A stretch of DNA of 45,555 nt from Pseudomonas lactucae. Lineage in GTDB: Bacteria > Pseudomonadota > Gammaproteobacteria > Pseudomonadales > Pseudomonadaceae. A model generated the notes under the pieces. The model was not told the DNA's origin. It was given only the letters and a program-made list of their open reading frames with translations, and ran no database searches. The first letter of the stretch is position 1. The number at the start of each line of letters is the position of its first letter. This document shows, one piece after another, positions 9,785 to 17,944 of the stretch. The DNA is taken from contig NZ_JAFHKI010000099.1 in NCBI RefSeq assembly GCF_016937615.1, positions 1 to 45,555 on the forward strand, given 5' to 3'. The translations under genes were made by a program, and so were the position numbers.

Positions 9785-9869
9785 CACTTGATAAATGGAT
9801 CCAATATATTGCCACGGTGGCATTGGCGACATTAAACAGCCACTACTTCAACTAAGCATTAACCTCGCC

Positions 9870-10976
9870 TCACTCTCGGCACACCCGCCAGCCCGTAGCC
9901 TGCAACGCCTGCACCAGGGTTTCGCCGGCCAGACCCGGCACCTGCACACCGTCGTCGGTGGCCATGTCCTCCCCGGCCAGGATTGCGTTGATGATCGCCT
10001 CTTCCACCGCTTCCGCCGCTGCGCTGAACAGTGGCGAAATATGATCGTTGTTGACCATCCGCAACGTGCTGCAAAACGGCAGGCCCTTGCGCCCGTAATC
10101 CGCAGGTGGCAGGTCCTGGTTGCCAGTGGCGAAGGCCAGGAACAGGTCACCGCTGGAGTCCTCGGTACCGCCGCCGGTACGGGCGATGCCGATGGACGCG
10201 CGTTGCGCCAGGCGTTGGCATTGGTGCGGCAACAGCGGCGCATCCGTGGCGAGGATCACCACGATCGAGCCCATGCCTGGCGTGCCGCGCTCGGCGAATG
10301 GCGAGGGAATGTCCATGAGCCGGCGGCCCACCGGGTAGCCGTCGACTCGCAGCTCCTGGCGCTTGCCGTGGTTGGCCTGCACGAGCACACCGACGGTCCA
10401 GCCGCCCTGCTCCGCCGGCAAGCGCCGCGACGCGGTGCCGATGCCGCCCTTGAACTCATGGCAGATCATCCCGGTGCCGCCGCCCACCGCTCCTTCCTGC
10501 ACCGGGCCGGTTTGCGCGTTGTCGACAGCTTCGCGCACATGCTCAGGGCGCACGTGCTGGCCCCAGATATCGTTGAGCAGGCCGTCATAGGTTTCCATCA
10601 CCACCGGCATGCACCAGTACACCGCCGGGTCGGCCAGGCGCTCGCGTTCCAGGGCAATCAAGGTGTCGCGCACGATACCGATGCTGTGGGTGTTGGTGAT
10701 CGCCAGCGGCGTGGTCAACAGGCCCGACTCGTTGATCCACTCCAGGCCGGTGGCATCGCCATTACCGTTGAGTACGTGGTAACCGGCGAAGCACGGTTGC
10801 TGGCGCGCCTCCACGGCGCGTGGCTGGATCACGCTGACGCCGGTGCGCACCTGTTTGCCGTCAATGCGGGCCTTGAGTGTGCTGTGACCGACCCGAACAC
10901 CGGGCACATCGGTGATGGCATTCAACTCGCCGGGCGTGCCCAGCCCCAACGTAATGCCCAATTGGCGTGCGCGCAT
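9870..10976 (-). CDS. P1-family N-terminal-nucleophile aminopeptidase (DmpA/BapA type)
   Basis: A 368-residue self-processing hydrolase. The sequence follows the DmpA/BapA pattern: an N-terminal ITDVPGVRVGH block, then EGAVGGGTGMICHEFKGGIG, VGVLVQANHG and MGSIVVILATDAPLLP. By comparison with DmpA, the precursor would be cleaved before Ser237 in GMGS, which becomes the N-terminal nucleophile of the small subunit. Family members release N-terminal D- or L-amino acids, or beta-amino acids, from amides and peptides; the exact substrate cannot be read from sequence. No signal peptide is evident. AAGGAG stands before ATG 10976. Ten bases separate it from the upstream transporter gene, so the two form an operon, suggesting uptake and hydrolysis of one class of compound. 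Confidence 0.9.
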   Translation of the reverse strand: MRARQLGITLGLGTPGELNAITDVPGVRVGHSTLKARIDGKQVRTGVSVIQPRAVEARQQPCFAGYHVLNGNGDATGLEWINESGLLTTPLAITNTHSIGIVRDTLIALERERLADPAVYWCMPVVMETYDGLLNDIWGQHVRPEHVREAVDNAQTGPVQEGAVGGGTGMICHEFKGGIGTASRRLPAEQGGWTVGVLVQANHGKRQELRVDGYPVGRRLMDIPSPFAERGTPGMGSIVVILATDAPLLPHQCQRLAQRASIGIARTGGGTEDSSGDLFLAFATGNQDLPPADYGRKGLPFCSTLRMVNNDHISPLFSAAAEAVEEAIINAILAGEDMATDDGVQVPGLAGETLVQALQATGWRVCRE

Positions 10977-10985
10977 AACCTCTCC

Positions 10986-12350
10986 TTACAGTTTTTGGAA
11001 GACCGGACTCGTCCGGCCGCTGATGCAATAGAAAATCACCGACAGAGTCAGCAAGCCGAGGATGACCAGGATGTCGCGCACCGAGGCTGCAATGATCAAC
11101 GTGATCAACAGGTACCCCGCGCCCAGTACCGCCAGCAACGCCGGCAACGGCCACAGCGGCATGCGGTAGGGATGTTCGCGGTCGCGCAACCGCACGCGGC
11201 TCATCAACGCGCTCAATGCCACCACCAGGTACACCAGGATGATCAACAGCACGCTGAACGACGTCAGGTCGGCCAGGTTGGAGCTGAAGCTCAGCAGCGC
11301 CGAAGGGACGGCCAGGAACAGCGTAGCCAACCAGGGGGAATCCCAGCGTGGGTGAATGCGCGTGAACAGTGTGTTGATGCCCGGCGTCCACAGCGCATCG
11401 CGCCCGCTGCTGAACACGACGCGGCCGATCTGGATGACGATGGCGACGATGGCATTGAACACCGACAGGAAAATCCCCGCGCTGACCAGGCGTGACAGGG
11501 TTTCATTGCCGTGGCTGGTCAGCAGGTAGCCGATGGGGTCGGGGCTGCTGATCATCGCGCTCAGGGACGGTGCGCCTATCAACAGCGCGGTGATCGGCAC
11601 CAGTTCGATAATGACCACCAGTCCCAGGGACCACAGCACCGCCTTGTGCACACCCTTGCCGCCGCATTTCATGTCTTCGGCGAGCAACACCGCCGGACCA
11701 TAGCCGTTGTAGGAAAACAGCCCGATACCCACCGCGCCGACCACCAAGGCCCAGGGCGCCAGGTGCAGCACGCCGTTTTCGACGATCTGCGGCTGGAACA
11801 ACACGCTGGCGGGCTGCACCGGATGGCCGAAACCGATAAACACGATCACCAGCAAAGCCGCCACTTCAAGGAGCAGGCAGGTGCCGGTGATCCAGGCGTT
11901 GAGCTTGATATTGAGGATGCCCAGGGCGTAGCTGCACACCACGATCACCAGGGCGACGGTTTGCGAATCGAACGTCGTGCCCAAGGCGTTATTGAGGTAG
12001 GTCGCGGCACCGGTCGCCAGTACCGGCGGGATAAACAGCAACATCACCAGCACCGTGAGGAAGGTCGCGTAGCCGGCCATGCCGCCGAACACACGCTTGG
12101 CGTACACATATTCGCCGCCGGCGCTGTTGTGGGCGCGGCCCAGTTCGGCGTAGCAGAAGGCGAACATCAGCGCGAGCAGGCCGGCCATCACAAACGCCAG
12201 GAACACACCGCTGCCGGCTTGCTGGATGGCAAAGGGCGCGATCACGAACACGGAGCTTGCGGGCGTCACGGCGGAGACGGTGATGGCCACTACATCGAAC
12301 ACGCTCAGGGTGGGTTTCAACACGCCGTCGGGCCTGGGGGAAGTGCTCAT
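10986..12350 (-). CDS. APC-family amino acid permease
   Basis: A 454-residue integral membrane protein with about twelve hydrophobic segments. The first (ITVSAVTPASSVFVIAPFAI) and the motif AELGRAHNSAGGEYVYAKRV are typical of the amino acid-polyamine-organocation superfamily. It should import an amino acid or related compound by proton symport or exchange. AGAGG precedes ATG 12350. It is the first gene of a two-gene operon with the P1 peptidase and is divergent from the LuxR-type regulator, the likely controller. The substrate is unknown; linkage to a P1 peptidase suggests an unusual amino acid or small peptide. Confidence 0.88.
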   Translation of the reverse strand: MSTSPRPDGVLKPTLSVFDVVAITVSAVTPASSVFVIAPFAIQQAGSGVFLAFVMAGLLALMFAFCYAELGRAHNSAGGEYVYAKRVFGGMAGYATFLTVLVMLLFIPPVLATGAATYLNNALGTTFDSQTVALVIVVCSYALGILNIKLNAWITGTCLLLEVAALLVIVFIGFGHPVQPASVLFQPQIVENGVLHLAPWALVVGAVGIGLFSYNGYGPAVLLAEDMKCGGKGVHKAVLWSLGLVVIIELVPITALLIGAPSLSAMISSPDPIGYLLTSHGNETLSRLVSAGIFLSVFNAIVAIVIQIGRVVFSSGRDALWTPGINTLFTRIHPRWDSPWLATLFLAVPSALLSFSSNLADLTSFSVLLIILVYLVVALSALMSRVRLRDREHPYRMPLWPLPALLAVLGAGYLLITLIIAASVRDILVILGLLTLSVIFYCISGRTSPVFQKL

Positions 12351-12549
12351 ATCGTTATCCTCTGTCGTTGTTCTTGGTGTGAGGCAGAAACGAAAAATGC
12401 TGTTTTTCCGGGATATGTTTCCCGTTGGATGAAAGCGACGTTATCGAACCCGCGGTTGTCGGCCTATTCCCCTATTGGCGTACTCCCCTTGACGATACTC
12501 AGCAAAAACCGAACCCTTGGCCGATCTTTGGATGGCGGGAGCCTGCCCT

Positions 12550-13335
12550 ATGCGCCTGTTTCGCGAAGTTGCCATGCACGCCGGCCTGGGCCGCGCCGTC
12601 GCACACCTCGGCACCGAGCGGTTCTGGAAACAGTTGGTGCTGTTGCTGCACCAGTGCCTGCCTTTCGATAACGCCCTGGCGATTTTCTATCCTTTGGAAG
12701 GACCACCCCAAGCCCTGGAGGAATACGACGCCCAGCCCAGCAGCAAACCGGCCTCGATGCTGGCGTACCTCAATGGTCTGTACCTGCTCGACCCGTTTTT
12801 CCAAGCCTGTCGCGAAGGTTATGCCAGCGGCGTGTACCGCCTGGAGGAAGTCGCGCCGGACCATTTTCGCCAGAGCGAATACTTCCTCAACTATTTCCAC
12901 GACAACGTGCTGGAAGACGAAGTGCAGTTCATCCTGCAACTGCCGGGTGCGGGCACATTGTCACTGTCGCTGGGCATGCAGCGGCGCTTCAGCGCGGACG
13001 AGACCGGGTTGATGACCACGCTGGCGGCCTGGGTGTTACCGCTGATGCAGCAGCATTGGCAACAGAGCACTCAACGCGTGCCGGCCATGGACAGCCAGAT
13101 ACGGGATGCTTTGAGCCAGTTCGGCAGCGGCGTGCTGTCGGAGCGCGAACTGGAAATTGCCCGCCTGGTGCTGCGCGGGTTTTCCTCAAAAGCCATGGCC
13201 GAGCGCCTGAACATATCGCCGGACACCGTGAAAGTGCACCGTCGGCATCTGTACGCGAAGCTGGACATATCGTCACAGCCGGAGCTGTTCTCGTTGTTTA
13301 TCCAGTCGTTGGGGCATGACTTGGAAAAACCGTAG
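12550..13335 (+). CDS. LuxR-type HTH transcriptional regulator
   Basis: A 261-residue regulator. The C-terminal 65 residues are a clear LuxR/FixJ helix-turn-helix: LSERELEIARLVLRGFSSKA then ISPDTVKVHRRHLYAKLDIS. The N-terminal 180 residues are not a typical acyl-homoserine-lactone domain; they resemble the sensor region of small-molecule LuxR solos that sit beside transporters and catabolic genes. ATG 12550 is preferred because GGGAG lies eight bases before it; an in-frame ATG at 12532 is possible. It is divergent from the permease/peptidase operon across about 200 bases that would hold the shared operators. The BIME downstream may serve as its terminator. Confidence 0.85.
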   Translation: MRLFREVAMHAGLGRAVAHLGTERFWKQLVLLLHQCLPFDNALAIFYPLEGPPQALEEYDAQPSSKPASMLAYLNGLYLLDPFFQACREGYASGVYRLEEVAPDHFRQSEYFLNYFHDNVLEDEVQFILQLPGAGTLSLSLGMQRRFSADETGLMTTLAAWVLPLMQQHWQQSTQRVPAMDSQIRDALSQFGSGVLSERELEIARLVLRGFSSKAMAERLNISPDTVKVHRRHLYAKLDISSQPELFSLFIQSLGHDLEKP

Positions 13336-13364
13336 GCGTTCTTCGAGATCGGCGGTGTGGCCGA

Positions 13365-13448
13365 CGCAGCCTCGCTTGCGCTCGGCAGCTGCTACGGGGG
13401 CCGAGGGGGTGTCGCACGTAGCAGCTGTCGAGCGCAAGCGAGGCTGCG
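13365..13448. repeat. BIME-type REP pair flanking the RAYT gene
   Basis: Two 32-nt arms (13365-13396 and 13417-13448) are inverted copies with 31 of 32 positions matching, separated by 20 bases rich in G. Each arm contains GCCTCGCTTGCGCTCG, a REP-like core. The element ends nine bases from the stop codon of a RAYT transposase, the usual arrangement in which a RAYT mobilises its cognate REP family. It probably also acts as a strong hairpin terminator between the convergent luxR-type and RAYT genes. Confidence 0.8.
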
Positions 13449-13456
13449 TGGCGGCC

Positions 13457-13915
13457 TCACAGCCACCACACATCCCAAAGCGGGTAATCGTGAACACGTT
13501 TTACCAACCCTGCACGAACGGGGTTCAACACCACGTAACGCGCGAAGTCTTTCAAGTCCTCTTCATGCCGTACGCCACGATCATGGTAGCCCTTCTGCCA
13601 TAGCCGCCCCTTACGACCCATGGCCCCGTTGACCGCCAGGCTGCTGCGCGATTTAAGCCGGCACATCAGCTCTGCCAACGTCTTGTTCTGGAGTTGGACC
13701 AGCCAATGCACATGGTCTGGCATGACGACAAATGCCAAAGAGTTAACCCACTTATCCTCGTGCGCCTCGCGAAACTGCTTCACCACCAGTCGCCCAAGAC
13801 GCCAATCGTCGAAGATCGGCTCCCGTCGGTCTACCACGGCGGTCAACAAATACACGCCGCCCACTTGTGAAACCCTGCCTATGCGCAATCGCCCGGCCTT
13901 GTTAGATGTGAGCAT
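13457..13915 (-). CDS. REP-associated tyrosine transposase (RAYT, TnpA_REP)
   Basis: A 152-residue Y1 transposase-like protein. The HUH motif appears in VVMPDHVHWLVQL (about residues 64-76), and the catalytic-tyrosine helix region is in GYHDRGVRHEEDLKDFARYV followed by LNPVRAGLV. This is the standard layout of the IS200/IS605-related RAYT family, which moves or maintains REP sequences rather than itself. It sits next to the BIME at 13365-13448. AAGGA is immediately adjacent to ATG 13915, close for a ribosome binding site, so the start may be a few codons later. The frame is complete, so the enzyme could be active. Confidence 0.92.
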   Translation of the reverse strand: MLTSNKAGRLRIGRVSQVGGVYLLTAVVDRREPIFDDWRLGRLVVKQFREAHEDKWVNSLAFVVMPDHVHWLVQLQNKTLAELMCRLKSRSSLAVNGAMGRKGRLWQKGYHDRGVRHEEDLKDFARYVVLNPVRAGLVKRVHDYPLWDVWWL

Positions 13916-14254
13916 TCCTTGCCCCGTCCCATTGAAAGGAGATGAGGAAGTTACAGATAAATACGTCTAGGCAGCGAATCCAAAGAGCCGCGAAATATGA
14001 CCAATCAGCGCCCCATGCGAACGGAAGCGCGTCCAGGCCGCGGTCGAGGTGTTCAATGGCTTGGTGCAGCTCCTGACTGATGGCATTTCGCCAAATCTTG
14101 AGCAAGACATGACCCACGTCAACCCGATGCAAAACAACCGCCGAACGGAGCGAAAAAATTCACTTTGCCGTTGCGAACGAATGCTATTTTTAATGCTCCG
14201 ACGCCATGCCCAATGACGGTCATGGCCCCTGCCGCGAGCTAAAGGAAGCGCTCA
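13916..14254. other. Intergenic region upstream of the DUF1652-like gene
   Basis: About 340 bases between the divergent RAYT and DUF1652-like genes. I see no convincing coding region. The 14150-14200 portion is richer in A and T and may hold the downstream gene's promoter. No clear REP copy on this side of the RAYT gene could be identified by eye. Confidence 0.4.
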
Positions 14255-14527
14255 ATGAACAAGGTGGGCAACATGAATAAAGTGACGTTCCCCAACGCCT
14301 GCCAGTTGATGCGCTGGCATTTCCATCCGATGGGCTTCGAGGGAAGCATGGACGCGCCTGGCAGTATGGTCGCCCGCCTGTTCGATCGCGCCAGCGGCGA
14401 AACCCTGATCGCCATTGCCGGCATCCCATGCGCCACGGTGATGAATGCCGCCGATGTGGAACGGATTATCGAGGCCGTGGAGGATGAACTGGCGTCTTTT
14501 GTGCCGCCGCTGTCGTTGCGGGCGTGA
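14255..14527 (+). CDS. Small conserved protein, DUF1652-like
   Basis: A 90-residue cytoplasmic protein without signal peptide or membrane segment. The pattern of a short N-terminal basic/hydrophobic part, then MVARLFDRASGETLIAIAGI, then an acidic C-terminal helix (DVERIIEAVEDELASF) resembles DUF1652 proteins common in Pseudomonas; their role is unknown to me. AAAGGAAG about six bases before ATG 14255 supports the start. Its 3' end overlaps the convergent helicase gene by 62 bases, so the two transcripts are antisense to each other there. Confidence 0.65.
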   Translation: MNKVGNMNKVTFPNACQLMRWHFHPMGFEGSMDAPGSMVARLFDRASGETLIAIAGIPCATVMNAADVERIIEAVEDELASFVPPLSLRA

Positions 14528-16982
14528 ATCCTGGTCTATCGCGCTGGTCGTCAAAAAAAGCCTTTTTCCCATCCACCCGCTCCGAGGCCCTGGGCACATT
14601 CACGGCCTGGCCTTCGGGCTTTTCCACATACCAGTAGCAATGGCTGATGGCCCGGGTAATGCCGACGTAGGCCAGGCGCAGCACCTCGTCCTTTTGCGCG
14701 GTGTCATAGGGTTCGCTATCACCGTCCTTGCCCAGACCCGCCATGCGATATACCTGGTTCTTATAGGGCGAGCTGGTCACATGCTGGCAATCCCCGAGCA
14801 GAAATACCGCATCGGCCTGCAGGCCCTTGGCGCTGTGATAGGTCAGTTGCTTCAACCGGCGAGCCGCTGGCGGCAAGCTAGAATCCACATTAACTACCGC
14901 CTGAATATGCTCCTGAATCAGTAGCTTATCGCTGCCTTTTCGATAGAGCATTAATATGGACTCGCCTTTCTGATAGTGCGCAGCCAATTGACGTCCCAGC
15001 GCAGCATCGTCGCGTGCCAATACCTTGACCGGCTCCAGTACCTTGGGCGCGCCGCTGGCCTTGGCCTTCTTGCCGGGAATCGCTGGCGCGGCGCGCACGA
15101 TGTGTTCGGCCGCGTCGATGATGTGCTGGTGGCTGCGGTAGTTCTCGCCCAGCATGACTCGGGTGGTGCTCGGTGAAGGGAACTGCTGATTGAACTCCAT
15201 GAAGTACATCGGCGAACTGCCGCGCCAGCCATAGATCGACTGCCAGTCATCGCCCACACACAACAGTGAAGAACGCTGTGCACCACGCCCGACGTGCATG
15301 GCCGGGCCTCGGCTGCGGATTTCGCGCAGGCTGGCGCGGATCCACGAGACGATTTGCGGCGAAACGTCCTGGAATTCATCGATCATCAGGTGCGACAGGG
15401 GTCGCAGCAACGGATCGCTGAGTAATTTGAGGTTTTCCGGGGTGTTTTCGCCAAACAACGAGAACATACGGTTATACGTCATGATCGGTGGCGATTGTTC
15501 GAGCAAGTGGTCTTCCAGAGCCCTCCAGAAAATGCTCAAGGCTTCAAAGAAGAAACGGTCCGGATCATCCTTGGCAAAGCTCATCTGGCCCACGGCGGCC
15601 GGTACGTCCAGGCCGAGGTTCTCGATAAAGCCCGCAGCCATGACAAAACTGTCCAGCAGCGGCGCCGAGGCCAGCTCACCCTTGACCCTGTAATCAAAGC
15701 CGGGGCCGGCTGTAGCGTCACCCGCCAGGCTGCTCAGGAGACGCTTGGAAGACTCATAGCTATCCAGCCAAATCAAAGGCTTACGACAGAAAGCTTGAAA
15801 CAGTGTGCGCTTCACCGCCCATTCCGCCCGGACCGACAACTTGGCGTTGGGCCGGCTGAGCTGGGCGTTTTCCCGCGGGTCGAAGCCGAGCACTACCCAG
15901 GCATCCAGTTCCGCGATATAGCCGTGGCAATGAAACAGCGCGCCGTTGATCTCCACGGTCTGACGATTGGGCTCGATGCCCTTGATCGGCCAGGCCCCCG
16001 CGCGAAACCACAGGTCTTCGATCACATCGCACAGCTCTTCATCGCGTTTGGCGGCCAATTCGGTGACCGCCACACGTTTCTGCACATCCGGATGGTCACG
16101 TTCCAGCTCCTTGAGCTGCAAGCCATGACGGGCCAATGGCGCGATCAACTCGCGAAAGCGTGGATGACGGCCGTGCAGTCGGTGATAGCAGGCGTTCATC
16201 TGCTGGCGCTGGGCGTCATTGATACGCAGGTCGAACGGGTTGCTGTCGGTACCTTCAAAACCCGAGTTCAGGTTCTCGAACGCTTGCAGGCGCTCAAAGC
16301 CCGGCAGGCTGCGCACCATCGGCAGGATGCGTGAGTGGAAGGTCCGCACCACCGCCTCAGCCTCTTTAAGAGCAAGGGGTTGGCCCCACAGGTTGAGGAT
16401 TTCCATGAGCTTGCTGATGAAGTCTTTGCGCGATTCACGGGTGAACGTCACCACCGTCATCGAGCTCAGTTCAAAGCCCAGGTAATGGGTGAGCAGCAAA
16501 ATGCGCAGCACCAGCGAGGTGGATTTACCCGCCCCTGCACCTGCAATCACCGACGTCGACGGCGTATCGCTGAAGATCATCTTCCATTGCGCCGCACTCG
16601 GCTGGGCATGGGCCGGTAGCAAACGGGCGACATCGGCCTTGATACGCTTTTTCAGGTCGGCGGTCAGAGGCAGCCGCCAGTCGTCGAACAGGCTGTCGTC
16701 AACGCCGGGAGCACGGTGTCCATCCGCACGGAAATCGCGAATCAACAGGACCTGACGCCCTTCTTCGATACCCTCGGCCTTGCCTTCGCGGTAACCGTAC
16801 TCCACGCCCGCCTCATGCCCGCTGCGAAAGCCATCGGCTTGCCCATGCAACCAGGAAAACCGGTGCTGCGCACGCAGGCGGGTCAACCCATGGCCAAACA
16901 GGCGCGCAGCCAGGCGTTTCAACAGCGGCATCTCGGCCAGTGGGCGCAGTTCAGGGGGCAGATCAGGCTTTCGTTGCGGCAC
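14466..16982 (-). CDS. UvrD/Rep-family superfamily 1 DNA helicase
   Basis: An 838-residue SF1A helicase. Motif I AGAGAGKST is at about residues 147-155, Ia VVTFTRESRKDF shortly after, motif II DEFQDVS, motif III GDDWQSIYGWRGS, motif IV GENYRSHQ, motif V TYHSAKGLQAD and motif VI YVGITRA. The 140-residue N-terminal extension with a charged GREGKAEGIEEG-like stretch, and the long insert between Ia and II, resemble helicase IV-type enzymes more than UvrD or Rep, so a role in recombination or stalled-fork repair is inferred. The start is GTG 16982, with CAGGAG seven bases upstream. The last 25 residues are low-complexity and overlap the convergent small gene; a length change in the run of seven T would alter this tail. 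Confidence 0.9.
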   Translation of the reverse strand: MPQRKPDLPPELRPLAEMPLLKRLAARLFGHGLTRLRAQHRFSWLHGQADGFRSGHEAGVEYGYREGKAEGIEEGRQVLLIRDFRADGHRAPGVDDSLFDDWRLPLTADLKKRIKADVARLLPAHAQPSAAQWKMIFSDTPSTSVIAGAGAGKSTSLVLRILLLTHYLGFELSSMTVVTFTRESRKDFISKLMEILNLWGQPLALKEAEAVVRTFHSRILPMVRSLPGFERLQAFENLNSGFEGTDSNPFDLRINDAQRQQMNACYHRLHGRHPRFRELIAPLARHGLQLKELERDHPDVQKRVAVTELAAKRDEELCDVIEDLWFRAGAWPIKGIEPNRQTVEINGALFHCHGYIAELDAWVVLGFDPRENAQLSRPNAKLSVRAEWAVKRTLFQAFCRKPLIWLDSYESSKRLLSSLAGDATAGPGFDYRVKGELASAPLLDSFVMAAGFIENLGLDVPAAVGQMSFAKDDPDRFFFEALSIFWRALEDHLLEQSPPIMTYNRMFSLFGENTPENLKLLSDPLLRPLSHLMIDEFQDVSPQIVSWIRASLREIRSRGPAMHVGRGAQRSSLLCVGDDWQSIYGWRGSSPMYFMEFNQQFPSPSTTRVMLGENYRSHQHIIDAAEHIVRAAPAIPGKKAKASGAPKVLEPVKVLARDDAALGRQLAAHYQKGESILMLYRKGSDKLLIQEHIQAVVNVDSSLPPAARRLKQLTYHSAKGLQADAVFLLGDCQHVTSSPYKNQVYRMAGLGKDGDSEPYDTAQKDEVLRLAYVGITRAISHCYWYVEKPEGQAVNVPRASERVDGKKAFFDDQRDRPGFTPATTAAAQKTPVHPPRPR

Positions 16983-17200
16983 GCGGACTCCTGCGATGAG
17001 CTTGGCTTTGACAAGTGCGCCATGGTCGCCGGAAACGCCCCTCAGTTCCAGCCAATTGCTGCGCAGTCATGCGGTTAGGCGATGAAGTGAAAGTCAAAAC
17101 CTCAATAACACATCAAGCTAACCGATAGGAATCAGGCACTTTTTACGCTTTTTATCGATGATGAGCTGTCGGATGATAGGGCCATCAACAGGAGGCAATC

Positions 17201-17895
17201 ATGCTTGAACTTCGACCTTTCAATTCCCTGGGCGGCGCCATCATGGCTGGCTTGACGCTCACCACCACTTCTCGTTCGCCGAGTACCACGACCCCAAACG
17301 TATGCACTGGGGCAACCTGCGGGTGTGGAACGACGACATCATCGCGCCGGGCACGGGCTTCCCGCAGCACCCGCACCGCGATATGGAAATCATCACCTAT
17401 GTGCGCGAAGGTGCGATCAGCCATGCCGATAACCTGGGCAACAAAGGCCGCACCGAGGCTGGCGATGTACAGGTGATGAGTGCCGGCACCGGGATAGCCC
17501 ACAGCGAGTACAATCTGGAAGCGACGCCGACCAAGATTTTCCAGATCTGGATCATCCCGAATGAAGCCGGCCTGCCGCCTTCCTGGGGCGCCAAACCGTT
17601 TCCCCAGGGCAACCGCGAGGGCTTTGTGACCCTGGCCAGCGGCAAAGCCGGGGACAGCGAGAGCCTGCGCATTCGCGCCGATGCACGCCTGGTAGCGGCC
17701 AACCTGAAAGCCGGGGAAAGTGCCGAATACCGGCTGGATCACGGACGCCGGGCGTATCTGGTGCCGGCCACGGGGGTGATTGAAGTCAATGGCCTGCGTG
17801 CGCAGGCGCGAGACGGTGTGGCGGTTGAGAATGAGCAGGTGTTGCGCGTCACGGCCGTTGAGGACAGCGAGATCGTGTTGGTCGATTTGGCCTGA
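17201..17895 (+). pseudogene. Pirin-family bicupin protein, interrupted by a one-base deletion
   Basis: A quercetinase/pirin-like protein of 231 residues if one base is restored. The first 15 codons (MLELRPFNSLGGA) are in one frame and the rest in another. The plus strand reads GGCGCCATCATGGCTGG; a G after GCC gives A-D-H-G-W-L-D-A-H-H-H-F-S-F, the conserved pirin opening. The metal-binding cupin motif is intact after that (HPHRDMEIITYVREGAISHAD; key residues His, His and His), followed by SAGTGIAHSEYN. AGGAGG stands before ATG 17201. The break removes the first metal ligands from the downstream frame. A sequencing error is likely. It converges on pgm. Confidence 0.88.
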
Positions 17896-17898
17896 TCG

Positions 17899-17931
17899 AA
17901 ATGTGGGAGGGGCTTGCTCCCTCCCACATTT
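17899..17931. terminator. Bidirectional terminator hairpin (REP-like)
   Basis: AAATGTGGGAGGG (17899-17911) and CCCTCCCACATTT (17919-17931) form a perfect 13-bp stem with a 7-nt loop, followed by more T. It sits between the convergent pirin and pgm genes and begins three bases after the pirin stop. The TGTGGGAGGG...CTTGCTCC core is the common Pseudomonas REP pattern, so it is both a repeat and a probable terminator for both genes. Confidence 0.8.
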
Positions 17932-17944
17932 TTACAGCAGGGTG

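Larger units (their letters stand above)
9509..9869. other. aprA upstream region
   Basis: The 361-nt gap between aprA and the P1 peptidase gene holds no convincing gene. Next to aprA is its leader and ribosome binding site; farther up is a very AT-rich block around 9739-9756 (ATTTAAATATTAAAT) that could be a promoter UP-like or curvature element. The distal end carries a hairpin listed separately. I could not assign -35/-10 boxes with confidence. Confidence 0.5.

Noticed and set aside
9795..11495. Long plus-strand frames opposite the P1 peptidase and permease (also 11511-12671)
   Set aside because: They are His/Gln/Arg-rich shadows of GC-rich codons; the minus-strand genes have clear motifs and ribosome binding sites.
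13902..14132. A 76-codon minus-strand open frame upstream of the RAYT gene
   Set aside because: No family resemblance, and it extends into the RAYT start without a convincing ribosome binding site.
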